From the NCBI GenBank assembly GCA_015066665.1, contig SVNX01000026.1:1-32639 (forward strand): a stretch of DNA of 32,639 bases. The letters are read 5' to 3'. A program made the translations under genes and the position numbers. This stretch comes from Ruminococcus sp. (GTDB lineage: Bacteria > Bacillota > Clostridia > Oscillospirales > Ruminococcaceae). Shown piece by piece: positions 24,480-32,506 of this stretch. Below the pieces are notes generated by a model, which was given only the letters and a program-made list of their open reading frames with translations, was not told the DNA's origin and made no database searches. Within the stretch, counting starts at the first letter, position 1, and every line of letters begins with the position of its first letter.

Positions 24480-25610
24480 CTATTTCCATAAAAAACGCAG
24501 CATCTTCGAAAGTGCATAGCCAAAGCCGATGCGTTCGGCTTCATCGGCTGCCAGAAGCGGCACGCTGCAAAGGAGCGTATCGCCCTGATAGAAATGCACC
24601 GTCCCGACCTGCTGCCCCTTTACGAGCGGGGCAGTGACGTATTCCGGCAGCACCATGACTGTCTCGCAGTCACCCGCCGAACGGGAAACAGCCAGCGGCG
24701 GCAGGAATGCCGGCGTAATCCGCACCGCCGACTGCGTCCCCTTTTTGACCGCAAGCGGCATCAGAAATTCTTCGGAAAAGCCCGGCACGGTGATCTGATA
24801 GCCCGAAAATCCGTCGTTCAGCAGGGATTTGGCAAGCCGGAAGCGGGTGTCCTCGTCCTCGCAGCCAAGCACCACCGCCACGCACTGCATGCCGTCCTTT
24901 TCTGCCGCAGCGATCAGACATTGTCCGGCCGCCTCGGAGTGGGCTGCCTTCAGGCCAAGACAACCCTCGTAGGTGCGTGTGAGCGTGTTTTCGTTGACGA
25001 TTTCCACACTCTCATCCCGGATGAATGTATGCCAGACGGTCAGATGCGGCCGCAGTACCTCATGGGAGAGGACGGCTCTTGCAAGCAGCCCCATGTCCCG
25101 TGCCGTCGAACAGGCCGCCGGATCGTCATAGCCCTGCGGGGAGGTGAAGCGTGTGTGCTTCATGCCAAGATCAAAGGCGGCGGCGTTCATGTCGTCCACA
25201 AACGTCTGGATATCGCCGGAAACCGCTTCTGCAAGCACTGCGGCGGCATCGTTGGCATTGCCGGCAAGCAGCCCCGTGAGCAGCTCGCTGACGCTGATGG
25301 TGTCCCCCGGCTCAAGCCAGATGACTGCCCCCTTGACACCGCTTACGGCATTGCCGGCGGTGAGGACGGTTTCTGGCTTGAATGAGCCGTTTTCGATGGC
25401 CAGTGCCGTCAGATGTGCTGTCATGAGCTTGGCAAGCGATCCCACGGGACGCTGCACATCCGCATTCTCCTCATGCAGGATCGTGCCCGTTTCCGCCTCC
25501 GTCAAAAGCGTGGAAACGGGCAGCGTTTCTGCCGCACCGGCAGAGCGGAGCGGCATAAAAAACAGGGGAATGAGCAGGCAGAGCATGAGTATCGGCAGCA
25601 GTTTCTTCAT
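24480..25610 (-). CDS. D-alanyl-D-alanine carboxypeptidase homologue (PBP5/DacF family) with altered motifs
   Basis: This 376-aa secreted protein has a signal peptide (1-26), a peptidase S11 domain (about 30-260), a C-terminal beta domain, and a short final amphipathic segment (SKMLRFLWK) that could bind the membrane. Active members trim the terminal D-Ala of peptidoglycan stems. The nucleophile motif S58-L-A-K61 is intact. The SxN motif is N118-A-N120, and KTG has become K221-A-A in GLKAAHSEAAG. These changes suggest reduced or altered activity. GGAGGT lies 6 nt before the ATG at 25610. No sporulation genes adjoin it. Confidence 0.9.
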   Translation of the reverse strand: MKKLLPILMLCLLIPLFFMPLRSAGAAETLPVSTLLTEAETGTILHEENADVQRPVGSLAKLMTAHLTALAIENGSFKPETVLTAGNAVSGVKGAVIWLEPGDTISVSELLTGLLAGNANDAAAVLAEAVSGDIQTFVDDMNAAAFDLGMKHTRFTSPQGYDDPAACSTARDMGLLARAVLSHEVLRPHLTVWHTFIRDESVEIVNENTLTRTYEGCLGLKAAHSEAAGQCLIAAAEKDGMQCVAVVLGCEDEDTRFRLAKSLLNDGFSGYQITVPGFSEEFLMPLAVKKGTQSAVRITPAFLPPLAVSRSAGDCETVMVLPEYVTAPLVKGQQVGTVHFYQGDTLLCSVPLLAADEAERIGFGYALSKMLRFLWK

Positions 25611-25757
25611 CCGGCACCTCCATATCTGTGAGCGAGTGTTGCATTCAGGTGATTATATGAACGTGAATGCCATCCTATGACATTGTCATGATGACCAAAA
25701 ACACAAAGTGAAATTTGTCTTGTTTTCACAATGTTGCTCAAAACGGACATTATCCTC

Positions 25758-25786
25758 TTGCAAAATTCCCGTTTTTATAGTATGAT
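25758..25786 (+). promoter_or_regulatory. pgi promoter
   Basis: TTGCAA (25758-25763), a 17-bp spacer and TATGAT (25781-25786) lie about 36 bp before the pgi start. Confidence 0.7.
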
Positions 25787-25822
25787 AGAAGTGAATCCTA
25801 AGAACTTTGGAGGGCTATAACT

Positions 25823-27160
25823 ATGGCATTGAAACTGAACACAAAATATCTGGAGGGCTTCGTCGGTAAGGACGAAATGACCGGCATCAAGGATCAGGTC
25901 ACCGCAGCAGCCAAGTCTCTGCATGAAAAGACAGGTCTCGGCAGCGATTTCCTGGGCTGGCTCGATCTGCCCACCAATTATGATAAGGAAGAATTCGAGA
26001 GAATCAAGGCAGCTGCCAAGAAGATCCAGGGCCATTCCGACGTACTGATCGTAATCGGCATCGGCGGTTCCTATCTGGGCGCAAGAGCAGCCATCGAATT
26101 CCTCAAGTCCCCCTTCTACAATAATATGAAGAAGGATACCCCTGACATCTATTATGTGGGCAACAATATCGCTCCTACATATCTCAATGAGATCCTCTCC
26201 ATCTGTGAGGGCAAGGATATCTCCGTAAATGTCATCTCCAAGTCCGGTACCACCACCGAGCCCGCACTCGCATTCCGCGTGTTCAAGAAGCTCGTAGAGG
26301 ACAAGTACGGCAAGGAAGGCGCCAAGGATCGTATCTTCGCTACCACGGATAAGGCAAAGGGTACACTGAAGGAGCTGTCCGATACAGAAGGCTACGAGAC
26401 ATTCGTTGTGCCGGATGATGTAGGCGGCCGTTTCTCCGTTCTCACTGCAGTGGGTCTGCTGCCCATCGCTGTTGCAGGCTGCGACATCGATGCACTGATG
26501 GCAGGTGCCCGCAAGGCACAGAACGACTATATGGCAGACTTCGAGGACAACGACTGCTACAAGTATGCTGCACTGCGCAACATTCTGTACAGAAAGGGCA
26601 AGTCCGTGGAGCTGCTGGTTTCCTATGATCCCAGCTTCGTGATGATGTCCGAGTGGTACAAGCAGCTCTTCGGCGAGAGCGAGGGCAAGGACAACAAGGG
26701 TATTTTCCCGTCTTCCGTTGTTTTCTCCACCGATCTGCACTCCATGGGTCAGTTCATTCAGGATGGTTCCAGAGTGATGTTTGAGACTGTTGTGGACATC
26801 AAGACACCCAAGCAGGATTTCTTCCTCGAGGACGATGCTGAGAATCTCGACGGCCTGAACTTCCTCACAAACCAGAATATGTCCGTTGTCAACCGCAAGG
26901 CGCTCGAGGGCACAGTTCTGGCACACACTGAGGGCGGCGTGCCCAACATCATGCTCGAGATGGATGACACCACCGAGGAGAGCCTGGGCTACCTGATCTA
27001 CTTCTTTGAGAAGGCATGCGCTGTTTCCGGCTATGTTCTGGGCGTGAATCCCTTCAACCAGCCCGGCGTAGAGAGCTACAAGGCCAACATGTTCGCACTG
27101 CTGGGCAAGCCCGGCTATGAGGGCGCAAAGGCTGCTCTGGAAGCAAAGCTGAACGGCTAA
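25823..27160 (+). CDS. pgi: Glucose-6-phosphate isomerase
   Basis: This 445-aa cytosolic enzyme interconverts glucose-6-phosphate and fructose-6-phosphate. It has [29 protein letters not shown] (phosphate binding), [19 protein letters not shown] and [15 protein letters not shown] with the catalytic lysine. The length matches the short Gram-positive form. GGAGGG lies about 9 nt before the ATG. Codon use is tightly biased, as expected for a highly expressed glycolytic gene. The small P-loop gene lies 93 bp downstream without a clear terminator. Confidence 0.97.
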   Translation: MALKLNTKYLEGFVGKDEMTGIKDQVTAAAKSLHEKTGLGSDFLGWLDLPTNYDKEEFERIKAAAKKIQGHSDVLIVIGIGGSYLGARAAIEFLKSPFYNNMKKDTPDIYYVGNNIAPTYLNEILSICEGKDISVNVISKSGTTTEPALAFRVFKKLVEDKYGKEGAKDRIFATTDKAKGTLKELSDTEGYETFVVPDDVGGRFSVLTAVGLLPIAVAGCDIDALMAGARKAQNDYMADFEDNDCYKYAALRNILYRKGKSVELLVSYDPSFVMMSEWYKQLFGESEGKDNKGIFPSSVVFSTDLHSMGQFIQDGSRVMFETVVDIKTPKQDFFLEDDAENLDGLNFLTNQNMSVVNRKALEGTVLAHTEGGVPNIMLEMDDTTEESLGYLIYFFEKACAVSGYVLGVNPFNQPGVESYKANMFALLGKPGYEGAKAALEAKLNG

Positions 27161-27253
27161 GATCCGACAAACAATCGATACTTGCTGCCGCAATGGCAGT
27201 GATATAAAAAATTATGTAACATTATGCCGCAAGGCATTGGAAGGAGTTTTACT

Positions 27254-27658
27254 ATGATTAAACTGATCACAGGACAGAAGGGCACAGGCAAGACCAAGAT
27301 TCTGATCGACCAGATCAATGCTGCTGTCAAGGATACCAACGGCTGTCTCGTATGCGTTGAAAAGGGCGAAACACTGCGCCGTTCCATCAGCTATAAGGTT
27401 CGCTGGGTAGGTGTTGAGCAGTTCGACATCACCGGCTATGAGAATTTCTACGGCTTCATCGCTGGTATGCTGGCTGGCAACTATGATATCAAGGAGATCT
27501 TCGTTGACGGTATTCTGAAGATCGGCGGCCGCGACTATGATGAGCTGGGCATGATGCTCAGCAAGCTGGCTGCTCTGACTGCCAATGACACCACCGTTGT
27601 TTTCACAGTTTCTGCAAACAACGATGAGCTGCCCGAGTCCGTAACAAAGTACCTCTAA
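27254..27658 (+). CDS. Small P-loop ATP-binding protein of unknown function
   Basis: This 134-aa protein begins with a P-loop, LITGQKGTGKTK (residues 4-15), followed by a short Rossmann-like core: CLVCVEKGE, EIFVDGILKIGGRDYDEL (possible Walker B aspartate) and VVFTVSANNDELPESVTKYL at the C-terminus. It is far shorter than AAA+ or RecA proteins. Similar short proteins in Oscillospiraceae have been labelled PilT-like, probably wrongly, since secretion-ATPase motifs are absent. The ATG at 27254 follows AAGGAG by 7 nt. It probably shares a transcript with pgi. Function is unknown. Confidence 0.85.
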   Translation: MIKLITGQKGTGKTKILIDQINAAVKDTNGCLVCVEKGETLRRSISYKVRWVGVEQFDITGYENFYGFIAGMLAGNYDIKEIFVDGILKIGGRDYDELGMMLSKLAALTANDTTVVFTVSANNDELPESVTKYL

Positions 27659-27683
27659 GATACATATCTCTGAGAAATATCCG

Positions 27684-27711
27684 AAACCGGCGGCTTTCCG
27701 CTGCCGGTTTT
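27684..27711 (+). terminator. Terminator after the P-loop gene
   Basis: AAACCGGC (27684-27691) pairs with GCCGGTTT (27703-27710), with partial inner pairing and a T-rich tail. Confidence 0.6.
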
Positions 27712-27742
27712 CGTGTAATTTTCTGATTTTTTGGAAAAGGGC

Positions 27743-27771
27743 TTGACAAATTTGCAGTGTTTCTGTATAAT
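27743..27771 (+). promoter_or_regulatory. Consensus promoter of yceD-rpmF
   Basis: TTGACA (27743-27748), a 17-bp spacer and TATAAT (27766-27771) form a full-consensus sigma-A promoter 35 bp before the start. Confidence 0.88.
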
Positions 27772-27806
27772 ATAATTTGTGATGCTCTAAGAATGAGGAA
27801 TATGTT

Positions 27807-28262
27807 ATGCAGATGAATATCAAAAATGTTCTGAATATTCCCGGCACATCCCAGAAGATCGCTTTTGAGATCGGCCAGGAGGATCTGGAACAGGTGCATG
27901 GTTATGTGTTTTCCACTCCCGTTGCTGTGGAGGGGGAGATCGAAAACCGTGCAGGTGTCGTAACACTGACGATGCGTATGACGTTTTCCCTGCTTGTCAC
28001 ATGTGACCGCTGCCTGAAGGAAACAGTGCAGGATTTTTCGTTTGCACAGGAGCACACGGTTGTCCGTGCGCTGCAATCGGAAGATGAAGAGGAACACTAC
28101 ATTGTTGCAAGAGCGGAGAGCATTGACACAGCAGAAATTGCAATGTCCGACCTTCTGCTGGAGCTGCCTTCCAAGCTGCTTTGCAGCGAGGACTGCAAGG
28201 GACTTTGTCCTGTATGCGGCTGCGACAGAAACGAGACGGATTGTGATTGTATGAGTGAATAA
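27807..28262 (+). CDS. YceD/DUF177 family protein
   Basis: This 151-aa protein belongs to the YceD family, almost always encoded next to rpmF and linked to 23S rRNA processing or 50S assembly. The core TCDRCLKETVQDF is conserved. A Cys-rich C-terminus (CSEDCKGLCPVCGCDRNETDCDC) has seven cysteines and looks metal-binding. The ATG at 27807 follows AGGA by about 9 nt; an in-frame ATG at 27813 is an alternative. It lies 33 bp before rpmF on a shared transcript. Confidence 0.92.
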   Translation: MQMNIKNVLNIPGTSQKIAFEIGQEDLEQVHGYVFSTPVAVEGEIENRAGVVTLTMRMTFSLLVTCDRCLKETVQDFSFAQEHTVVRALQSEDEEEHYIVARAESIDTAEIAMSDLLLELPSKLLCSEDCKGLCPVCGCDRNETDCDCMSE

Positions 28263-28295
28263 CCCGATGAGAATCGGCTGTAAGGAGGTGCCAAA

Positions 28296-28481
28296 ATGGC
28301 TGTACCGAAGAGAAAGACGTCCAAGGCAAGAAAGAATAAGAGACGCAGCGCTGTATGGAAGCTGGAAGCTCCTGCTATGAGCAAATGTGACCACTGCGGC
28401 GAGCTGAAGGCTCCGCACAAGGTTTGCAAGAACTGCGGTTTCTATAAGGGCGTAGAAGTTCTGAAGATGGATGCTGAATAA
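28296..28481 (+). CDS. rpmF: 50S ribosomal protein L32
   Basis: This 61-aa ribosomal protein has the basic start [16 protein letters not shown] typical of L32 and a zinc ribbon with C31-x2-C34 and C44-x2-C47. This is the zinc-containing C+ form, with no sign of the zinc-free paralogue in this window. AAGGAGG lies just before the ATG. It follows yceD. Confidence 0.97.
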   Translation: MAVPKRKTSKARKNKRRSAVWKLEAPAMSKCDHCGELKAPHKVCKNCGFYKGVEVLKMDAE

Positions 28482-28494
28482 GTATCAACATAAG

Positions 28495-28528
28495 AAAGCG
28501 GAGAGAGGCAATCCTTCTCTCCGCTTTT
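28495..28528 (+). terminator. Terminator after rpmF
   Basis: AAAGCGGAGAGA (28495-28506) pairs perfectly with 28516-28527 and ends in a short T-run. It lies between rpmF and the DUF512 gene. Confidence 0.6.
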
Positions 28529-28553
28529 ATGTAGCAGAAAGGAGGAAGCGGCG

Positions 28554-29855
28554 ATGGTGAATATTACCGGCATCGTGAAAGGCTCACCGGCGGAGCTGGC
28601 CGGCATTGAAGCAGGGGACATTCTGCTCAGCATGAACGGACAGAACGTCCGCGATGTGCTCGATTACATGTTCTATGCGGCTGAAACAAGTGTGGAGCTT
28701 TCCCTCGAGCGGGACGGCAGCAGCTTTTTGGTGCGCATCGAAAAAAGTGAATATGACGATCTGGGACTCGAATTCGAGAGCTTCCTCATGGACAAAAAGC
28801 AGAGCTGCCGCAATAAATGCGTGTTCTGCTTCATAGATCAGATGCCGCCCGGCATGCGTGAAACGCTCTATTTCAAGGACGATGACGCACGTCTGTCCTT
28901 CCTGCAGGGCAATTATGTGACCCTGACGAATATGACACAGGAGGATGTGGACCGCATTATCCGCATGAAGCTGAATATCAATGTGTCCGTCCATACCACA
29001 AACCCCGAACTGCGCTGCAGGATGATGCAGAACCGCTTTGCGGGGGAGAAGCTGGACTATCTTCATCAGATGGCACAGGCCGGCATTCAGCTCAACTGCC
29101 AGATCGTGCTCTGCCCCGGACTCAATGACGGTGCTGAGCTTGAACGGACACTCACGGATCTCGGCGGCATGATGCCCCACCTCCAGAGTGTGGCCGTGGT
29201 GCCCGTGGGACTCTCAAAATACCGTGAGGGGCTCTATCCGCTGACCGGCTTTACAAAGGAATCAGCGGCGGCGGCACTCGATCTGATCGAGCGGTATCAG
29301 CGTGAATTTCTTCAGAAATTCGGCACAAGAACCGTGTTCCCCTCCGATGAATTCTTCCTGCTGGCCGAGCGGCCGCTCCCCGATGGTGCGTATTATGAGG
29401 ATTATCCCCAGTACGAAAACGGCGTGGGTATGCTGCGTTCGCTCAGCGATGAGTTCCATGCGGCAATGGCCGATGCCGAACCGGGTGCACTGCCGCGTAC
29501 CGTTTCCATTGCCACGGGATATTCCGCATATGCCTTTCTGAAGGCACTTGCGGCCGAGGCAGAACAGAAATGGGAGGGTCTTCAGTGCCATGTCCATCCC
29601 ATCCGCAATGATTTCTTCGGCGAGACCATTACGGTGACGGGACTCATTACCGGACAGGATCTCATTGCCCAGCTGAAGGGGAAGGCGCTCGGTGACGAGC
29701 TTCTGCTGTCATCAAGTATGATCCGCAGGGACAGTGATGTCTTTCTGGATGATGTGACCATCGGAGAAGCCGAGGAAGCCCTCGGCGTGAAGATCCGCCT
29801 GTCGGATAACGACGGCTATGATCTGCTCGATGCAATTCTTGGTATCGTCTATTAA
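28554..29855 (+). CDS. PDZ/radical SAM/DUF512 protein
   Basis: This 433-aa protein has an N-terminal PDZ-like domain (about 1-65, SPAELAGIEAGDILLSMNGQ), a radical SAM cluster motif C85-x3-C89-x2-C92 (CRNKCVFCFIDQ) and a C-terminal DUF512 domain. FLQGNYVTLTNM and VSVHTTNPELR are typical of the family. The reaction is unknown. In clostridia the gene commonly neighbours der and plsY, as here. AAGGAGGAA lies about 9 nt before the ATG at 28554; a GTG follows at the next codon. Confidence 0.92.
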   Translation: MVNITGIVKGSPAELAGIEAGDILLSMNGQNVRDVLDYMFYAAETSVELSLERDGSSFLVRIEKSEYDDLGLEFESFLMDKKQSCRNKCVFCFIDQMPPGMRETLYFKDDDARLSFLQGNYVTLTNMTQEDVDRIIRMKLNINVSVHTTNPELRCRMMQNRFAGEKLDYLHQMAQAGIQLNCQIVLCPGLNDGAELERTLTDLGGMMPHLQSVAVVPVGLSKYREGLYPLTGFTKESAAAALDLIERYQREFLQKFGTRTVFPSDEFFLLAERPLPDGAYYEDYPQYENGVGMLRSLSDEFHAAMADAEPGALPRTVSIATGYSAYAFLKALAAEAEQKWEGLQCHVHPIRNDFFGETITVTGLITGQDLIAQLKGKALGDELLLSSSMIRRDSDVFLDDVTIGEAEEALGVKIRLSDNDGYDLLDAILGIVY

Positions 29856-29867
29856 ATGAAGCAGCAT

Positions 29868-30041
29868 ACTGTGTATGTGGGGGACTGTCTCCATATTCTT
29901 GTCAAGAATGAGATTCTTGCAATTGCAAGGTTTTCCAAATTGCCCCCCCTGCGGGGCAATTTGGAAAACGCCATGGGATTCCAAAGGGATCACATCCCTT
30001 TGGCAGGGGGTGTGGGGGACAGCGTCCCCCACATACACAGT
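29868..30041. repeat. 174-bp palindromic element with 18-bp terminal inverted repeats
   Basis: ACTGTGTATGTGGGGGAC (29868-29885) has its exact complement at 30024-30041. Inside are ATTCTT/AAGAAT (29895-29909), palindrome CTTGCAATTGCAAG (29916-29929), a perfect 17-bp stem (29930-29946 with 29953-29969) and a 10-bp stem (29981-29990 with 29994-30003). The right terminal arm can instead pair locally with 30011-30020. It sits between the DUF512 gene and der and ends 33 bp before der. No ORF is supported. Confidence 0.85.
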
Positions 30042-30073
30042 CTTCCACTCTCATATAAAAGGAGGAGAACAAT

Positions 30074-31402
30074 ATGGCATTACCAGTAGTCGCAGTTGTC
30101 GGACGGCCGAATGTCGGCAAGTCCACACTGTTCAATAAGCTCATTGGTCAGCGGCTTTCCATCGTAGAGGATACGCCCGGCGTGACCCGTGACCGAATCT
30201 ATGCAAAATGCGAATGGCGCAACCGCAAGTTCATGGTGGTGGATACCGGCGGTATCGAGCCCCGTGAGGATGACAAGATCCTCACGCTGATGCGCCAGCA
30301 GGCAGAGCTTGCCATTTCCCATGCGGATGTCATCATTTTCGTAACCGATATGCGTTCGGGCGTGACAGCCAATGACTATGCCGTAGCGGACATGCTCATG
30401 AAGAGCGGCAAGCCCATTGTGCTCTGCGTCAATAAGTGCGATAATCTCGGCGAAACACCCATGGAAGTATACGAGTTCTACAACCTCGGCCTCGGCGATC
30501 CCTATCCCGTGTCCTCCGTCCATGGCCATGGTACGGGCGATATGCTCGATGATGTCATTTCTCACTTCCCCGAAACCGACGAGGACGATTATGCCGAAGA
30601 GGACATCCGTGTGGCTGTCATCGGCAAGCCCAATGCAGGCAAATCCTCCCTCATCAACCGCATTGCGGGCGAGGAGAGAGTGATTGTATCCGATATTGCC
30701 GGCACGACCCGTGATGCTACGGATACTGTCATCGACCGCGAGGAAGGCAGATTTGTCTTCATCGATACAGCCGGTATCCGCAGAAAGTCCAAGATCACCG
30801 AGCGTGTCGAGCACTTCAGCGTTCTGCGTGCCTATATGGCCGTGGACAGAGCGGATGTATGCGTCATCATGATCGATGCAACCGCAGGCTTCACCGAGCA
30901 GGATTCCAAGGTGGCCGGCTATGCCCATGAACAGGGCAAGGCCTGCATTGTTGCTGTGAATAAGTGGGATGCTGTTGAGAAGAACGACAAGACCATGCAG
31001 GAATACCGTGCAAAGCTCGAGCAGGATTTCAGCTTCATGTCCTATGTGCCCTTCGTATTCATCTCGGCCAAGACCGGACAGCGTGTGGAAAAGCTCTTCG
31101 AGATGATCAAGTTCGTGCATGGACAGAACAGCATGCGTATCAGCACCGGCATGCTCAACGATGTCCTCTCCTATGCAACTGCAAGAGTGCAGCCCCCTTC
31201 TGACAAGGGCAAGCGCCTGAAGATCTATTATATGACCCAGGCTTCCACAAAGCCCCCCACGTTTGTTATGTTCGTGAACCGTGCGGATCTCTTCCATTTC
31301 TCGTATCAGAGATATATCGAGAACCAGATCCGTACCACATTCGGACTGGAAGGCACCCCCGTGCGCTTCATCATCCGTGAACGCAACCGCAACGACGCAT
31401 AA
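30074..31402 (+). CDS. der: Ribosome biogenesis GTPase Der (EngA)
   Basis: This 442-aa GTPase has two tandem G domains needed for 50S assembly and a C-terminal KH-like domain. The first has GRPNVGKST (10-18), DTPGVTRDR, DTGGIE and NKCD. The second has GKPNAGKSS (near 183-191), AGTTRDATD, DTAGIRRKS and NKWDAV. All core motifs are intact and the length is normal. AAAGGAGGAG lies before the ATG. No promoter is seen, so it probably depends on read-through from upstream across the repeat. Confidence 0.98.
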   Translation: MALPVVAVVGRPNVGKSTLFNKLIGQRLSIVEDTPGVTRDRIYAKCEWRNRKFMVVDTGGIEPREDDKILTLMRQQAELAISHADVIIFVTDMRSGVTANDYAVADMLMKSGKPIVLCVNKCDNLGETPMEVYEFYNLGLGDPYPVSSVHGHGTGDMLDDVISHFPETDEDDYAEEDIRVAVIGKPNAGKSSLINRIAGEERVIVSDIAGTTRDATDTVIDREEGRFVFIDTAGIRRKSKITERVEHFSVLRAYMAVDRADVCVIMIDATAGFTEQDSKVAGYAHEQGKACIVAVNKWDAVEKNDKTMQEYRAKLEQDFSFMSYVPFVFISAKTGQRVEKLFEMIKFVHGQNSMRISTGMLNDVLSYATARVQPPSDKGKRLKIYYMTQASTKPPTFVMFVNRADLFHFSYQRYIENQIRTTFGLEGTPVRFIIRERNRNDA

Positions 31403-31416
31403 TCCGGAGGCATTGC

Positions 31417-32097
31417 ATGATTGGAAAAATGATTCTGACCGTTGTGCTGGCGGCGGTCATCGGCTATCTCCTTGGCAGCATCAATTCTGCCATCACAGTG
31501 GTGCGGCTTCTCAAGCACGAGGATGTCCGCAAGGTCGGCAGCGGCAATGCGGGCCTCACCAATACCCTGCGCTGCTACGGCAAGTTCTGTGCACTGCTCA
31601 CACTCATCGGCGATCTGTCCAAGGGTGTCATTGCCGTGCTGCTCACCCGTGATCTGCTGGCACATTTCCTCATCGGCGGAGAACCCCAGAGCTATTATTT
31701 CATCGGCTATGTGGCAGGTCTCTTCGCCATTCTCGGCCATGTTTTCCCGCTGTATTACGGCTTCAAGGGCGGCAAGGGCGTGCTTGTGGGCGTGTCGGTA
31801 TTCCTGGTACTGGACTGGCGTGTGTTCTGCATCCTGATCGGCATTTTTGCCGTGATTCTGCTGATTTCCCGCTATGTGAGCCTGGCATCCATCATTGCCA
31901 CGGGCTGTGCACCGTTTGTAACGGTGATTTCCCAGTACATCCGCTGGGAGAATTTCCCGCTCTGGCAGATGGCTCTGCACTTCGTGCTGACAGCGATAAT
32001 GGCTTCCATCATTATCTGGATGCACCGCAGCAATATCCAGAGACTGCGTGCAGGCACGGAGAACAAATTCGGAAAGAAAAAGGCAAAGGCGGAGTAA
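31417..32097 (+). CDS. plsY: Glycerol-3-phosphate acyltransferase PlsY
   Basis: This 226-aa membrane enzyme acylates glycerol-3-phosphate with acyl-phosphate in phospholipid synthesis. About five to six helices are seen, with the conserved loops GYLLGSINSA, GSGNAGLTNTLR (usually GSGNPGATN) and GHVFPLYYGFKGGKGV. The C-terminus has a basic cytoplasmic tail. CCGGAGG lies before the ATG, 14 nt after the der stop, so the genes are co-transcribed. Confidence 0.96.
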   Translation: MIGKMILTVVLAAVIGYLLGSINSAITVVRLLKHEDVRKVGSGNAGLTNTLRCYGKFCALLTLIGDLSKGVIAVLLTRDLLAHFLIGGEPQSYYFIGYVAGLFAILGHVFPLYYGFKGGKGVLVGVSVFLVLDWRVFCILIGIFAVILLISRYVSLASIIATGCAPFVTVISQYIRWENFPLWQMALHFVLTAIMASIIIWMHRSNIQRLRAGTENKFGKKKAKAE

Positions 32098-32145
32098 CAG
32101 GTTTTGCCGGAAAACGGCGCAGATGTCAATCATACAGAAATAGGA

Positions 32146-32360
32146 GCGCTTGTCGAAAAAGGGGGCTTTTTCAAAAACCTGCCCCCAGCCGGCTCATATC
32201 CTGTGCCGGCATACCACTCACATTCGAGCAGCATCTTGCCTCATATTCGGGCAACCCCAGCCCCTCCCCCAGAGGGGGAGGGGCTATATTTGGAGGGTAC
32301 TGCGTACCCTCCACCCGCCAAAGGGCTTTGCCCTTTGAACCCAATGAGCTTTTTCGACAG
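32146..32360. repeat. Hairpin-rich intergenic repeat, copy B
   Basis: The ends TGTCGAAAAAG (32151-32161) and CTTTTTCGACA (32349-32359) form an 11-bp terminal inverted repeat. Inside are perfect stems at 32259-32270/32274-32285, 32292-32300/32304-32312 and 32319-32326/32330-32337. Its reverse complement matches copy A at 1-163. Confidence 0.75.
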
Positions 32361-32371
32361 CCTGATAGGAT

Positions 32372-32406
32372 AAAGCCACTTTTGAGAGCATGTCAAAGGT
32401 GGCTTT
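32372..32406 (+). terminator. Terminator-like hairpin
   Basis: A 14-bp stem (32372-32385 with 32393-32406, one G-U pair, 7-nt loop) ends in CTTT. It may end transcripts from plsY. Confidence 0.5.
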
Positions 32407-32434
32407 CCTTAATGTGCTGACATGCTTTGTGTTG

Positions 32435-32463
32435 TTGACATTTTGGTGCATATTTGTTATAAT
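32435..32463 (+). promoter_or_regulatory. Consensus promoter of the last gene
   Basis: TTGACA (32435-32440), a 17-bp spacer and TATAAT (32458-32463) lie 43 bp before the start. Confidence 0.85.
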
Positions 32464-32506
32464 CAATTCAGAGGCAAATAAGAATTTGACAAAGGAGTGT
32501 GATTGT

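Larger units (their letters stand above)
32098..32506. other. Gene-free region with repeat, terminator and promoter
   Basis: This 409-bp gap holds the second repeat copy (32146-32360), a terminator-like hairpin (32372-32406) and the promoter of the last gene (32435-32463). Short open frames here have no ribosome sites and follow the repeat. Confidence 0.8.

Noticed and set aside
25717..25734. A TTGT...ACAA sequence upstream of pgi resembling a Rex site
   Set aside because: The inner bases and spacing do not match the Rex palindrome TTGTGAA-N4-TTCACAA or its clostridial form.
25611..25822. Region between the carboxypeptidase and pgi considered as a riboswitch
   Set aside because: Apart from the pgi promoter, no known riboswitch core or strong terminator was seen.
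25775..27193. A 472-aa open frame on the minus strand
   Set aside because: It is opposite pgi, which is unmistakable and has promoter and ribosome site.
30080..31297. A 405-aa open frame on the minus strand
   Set aside because: It is the antisense shadow of der.
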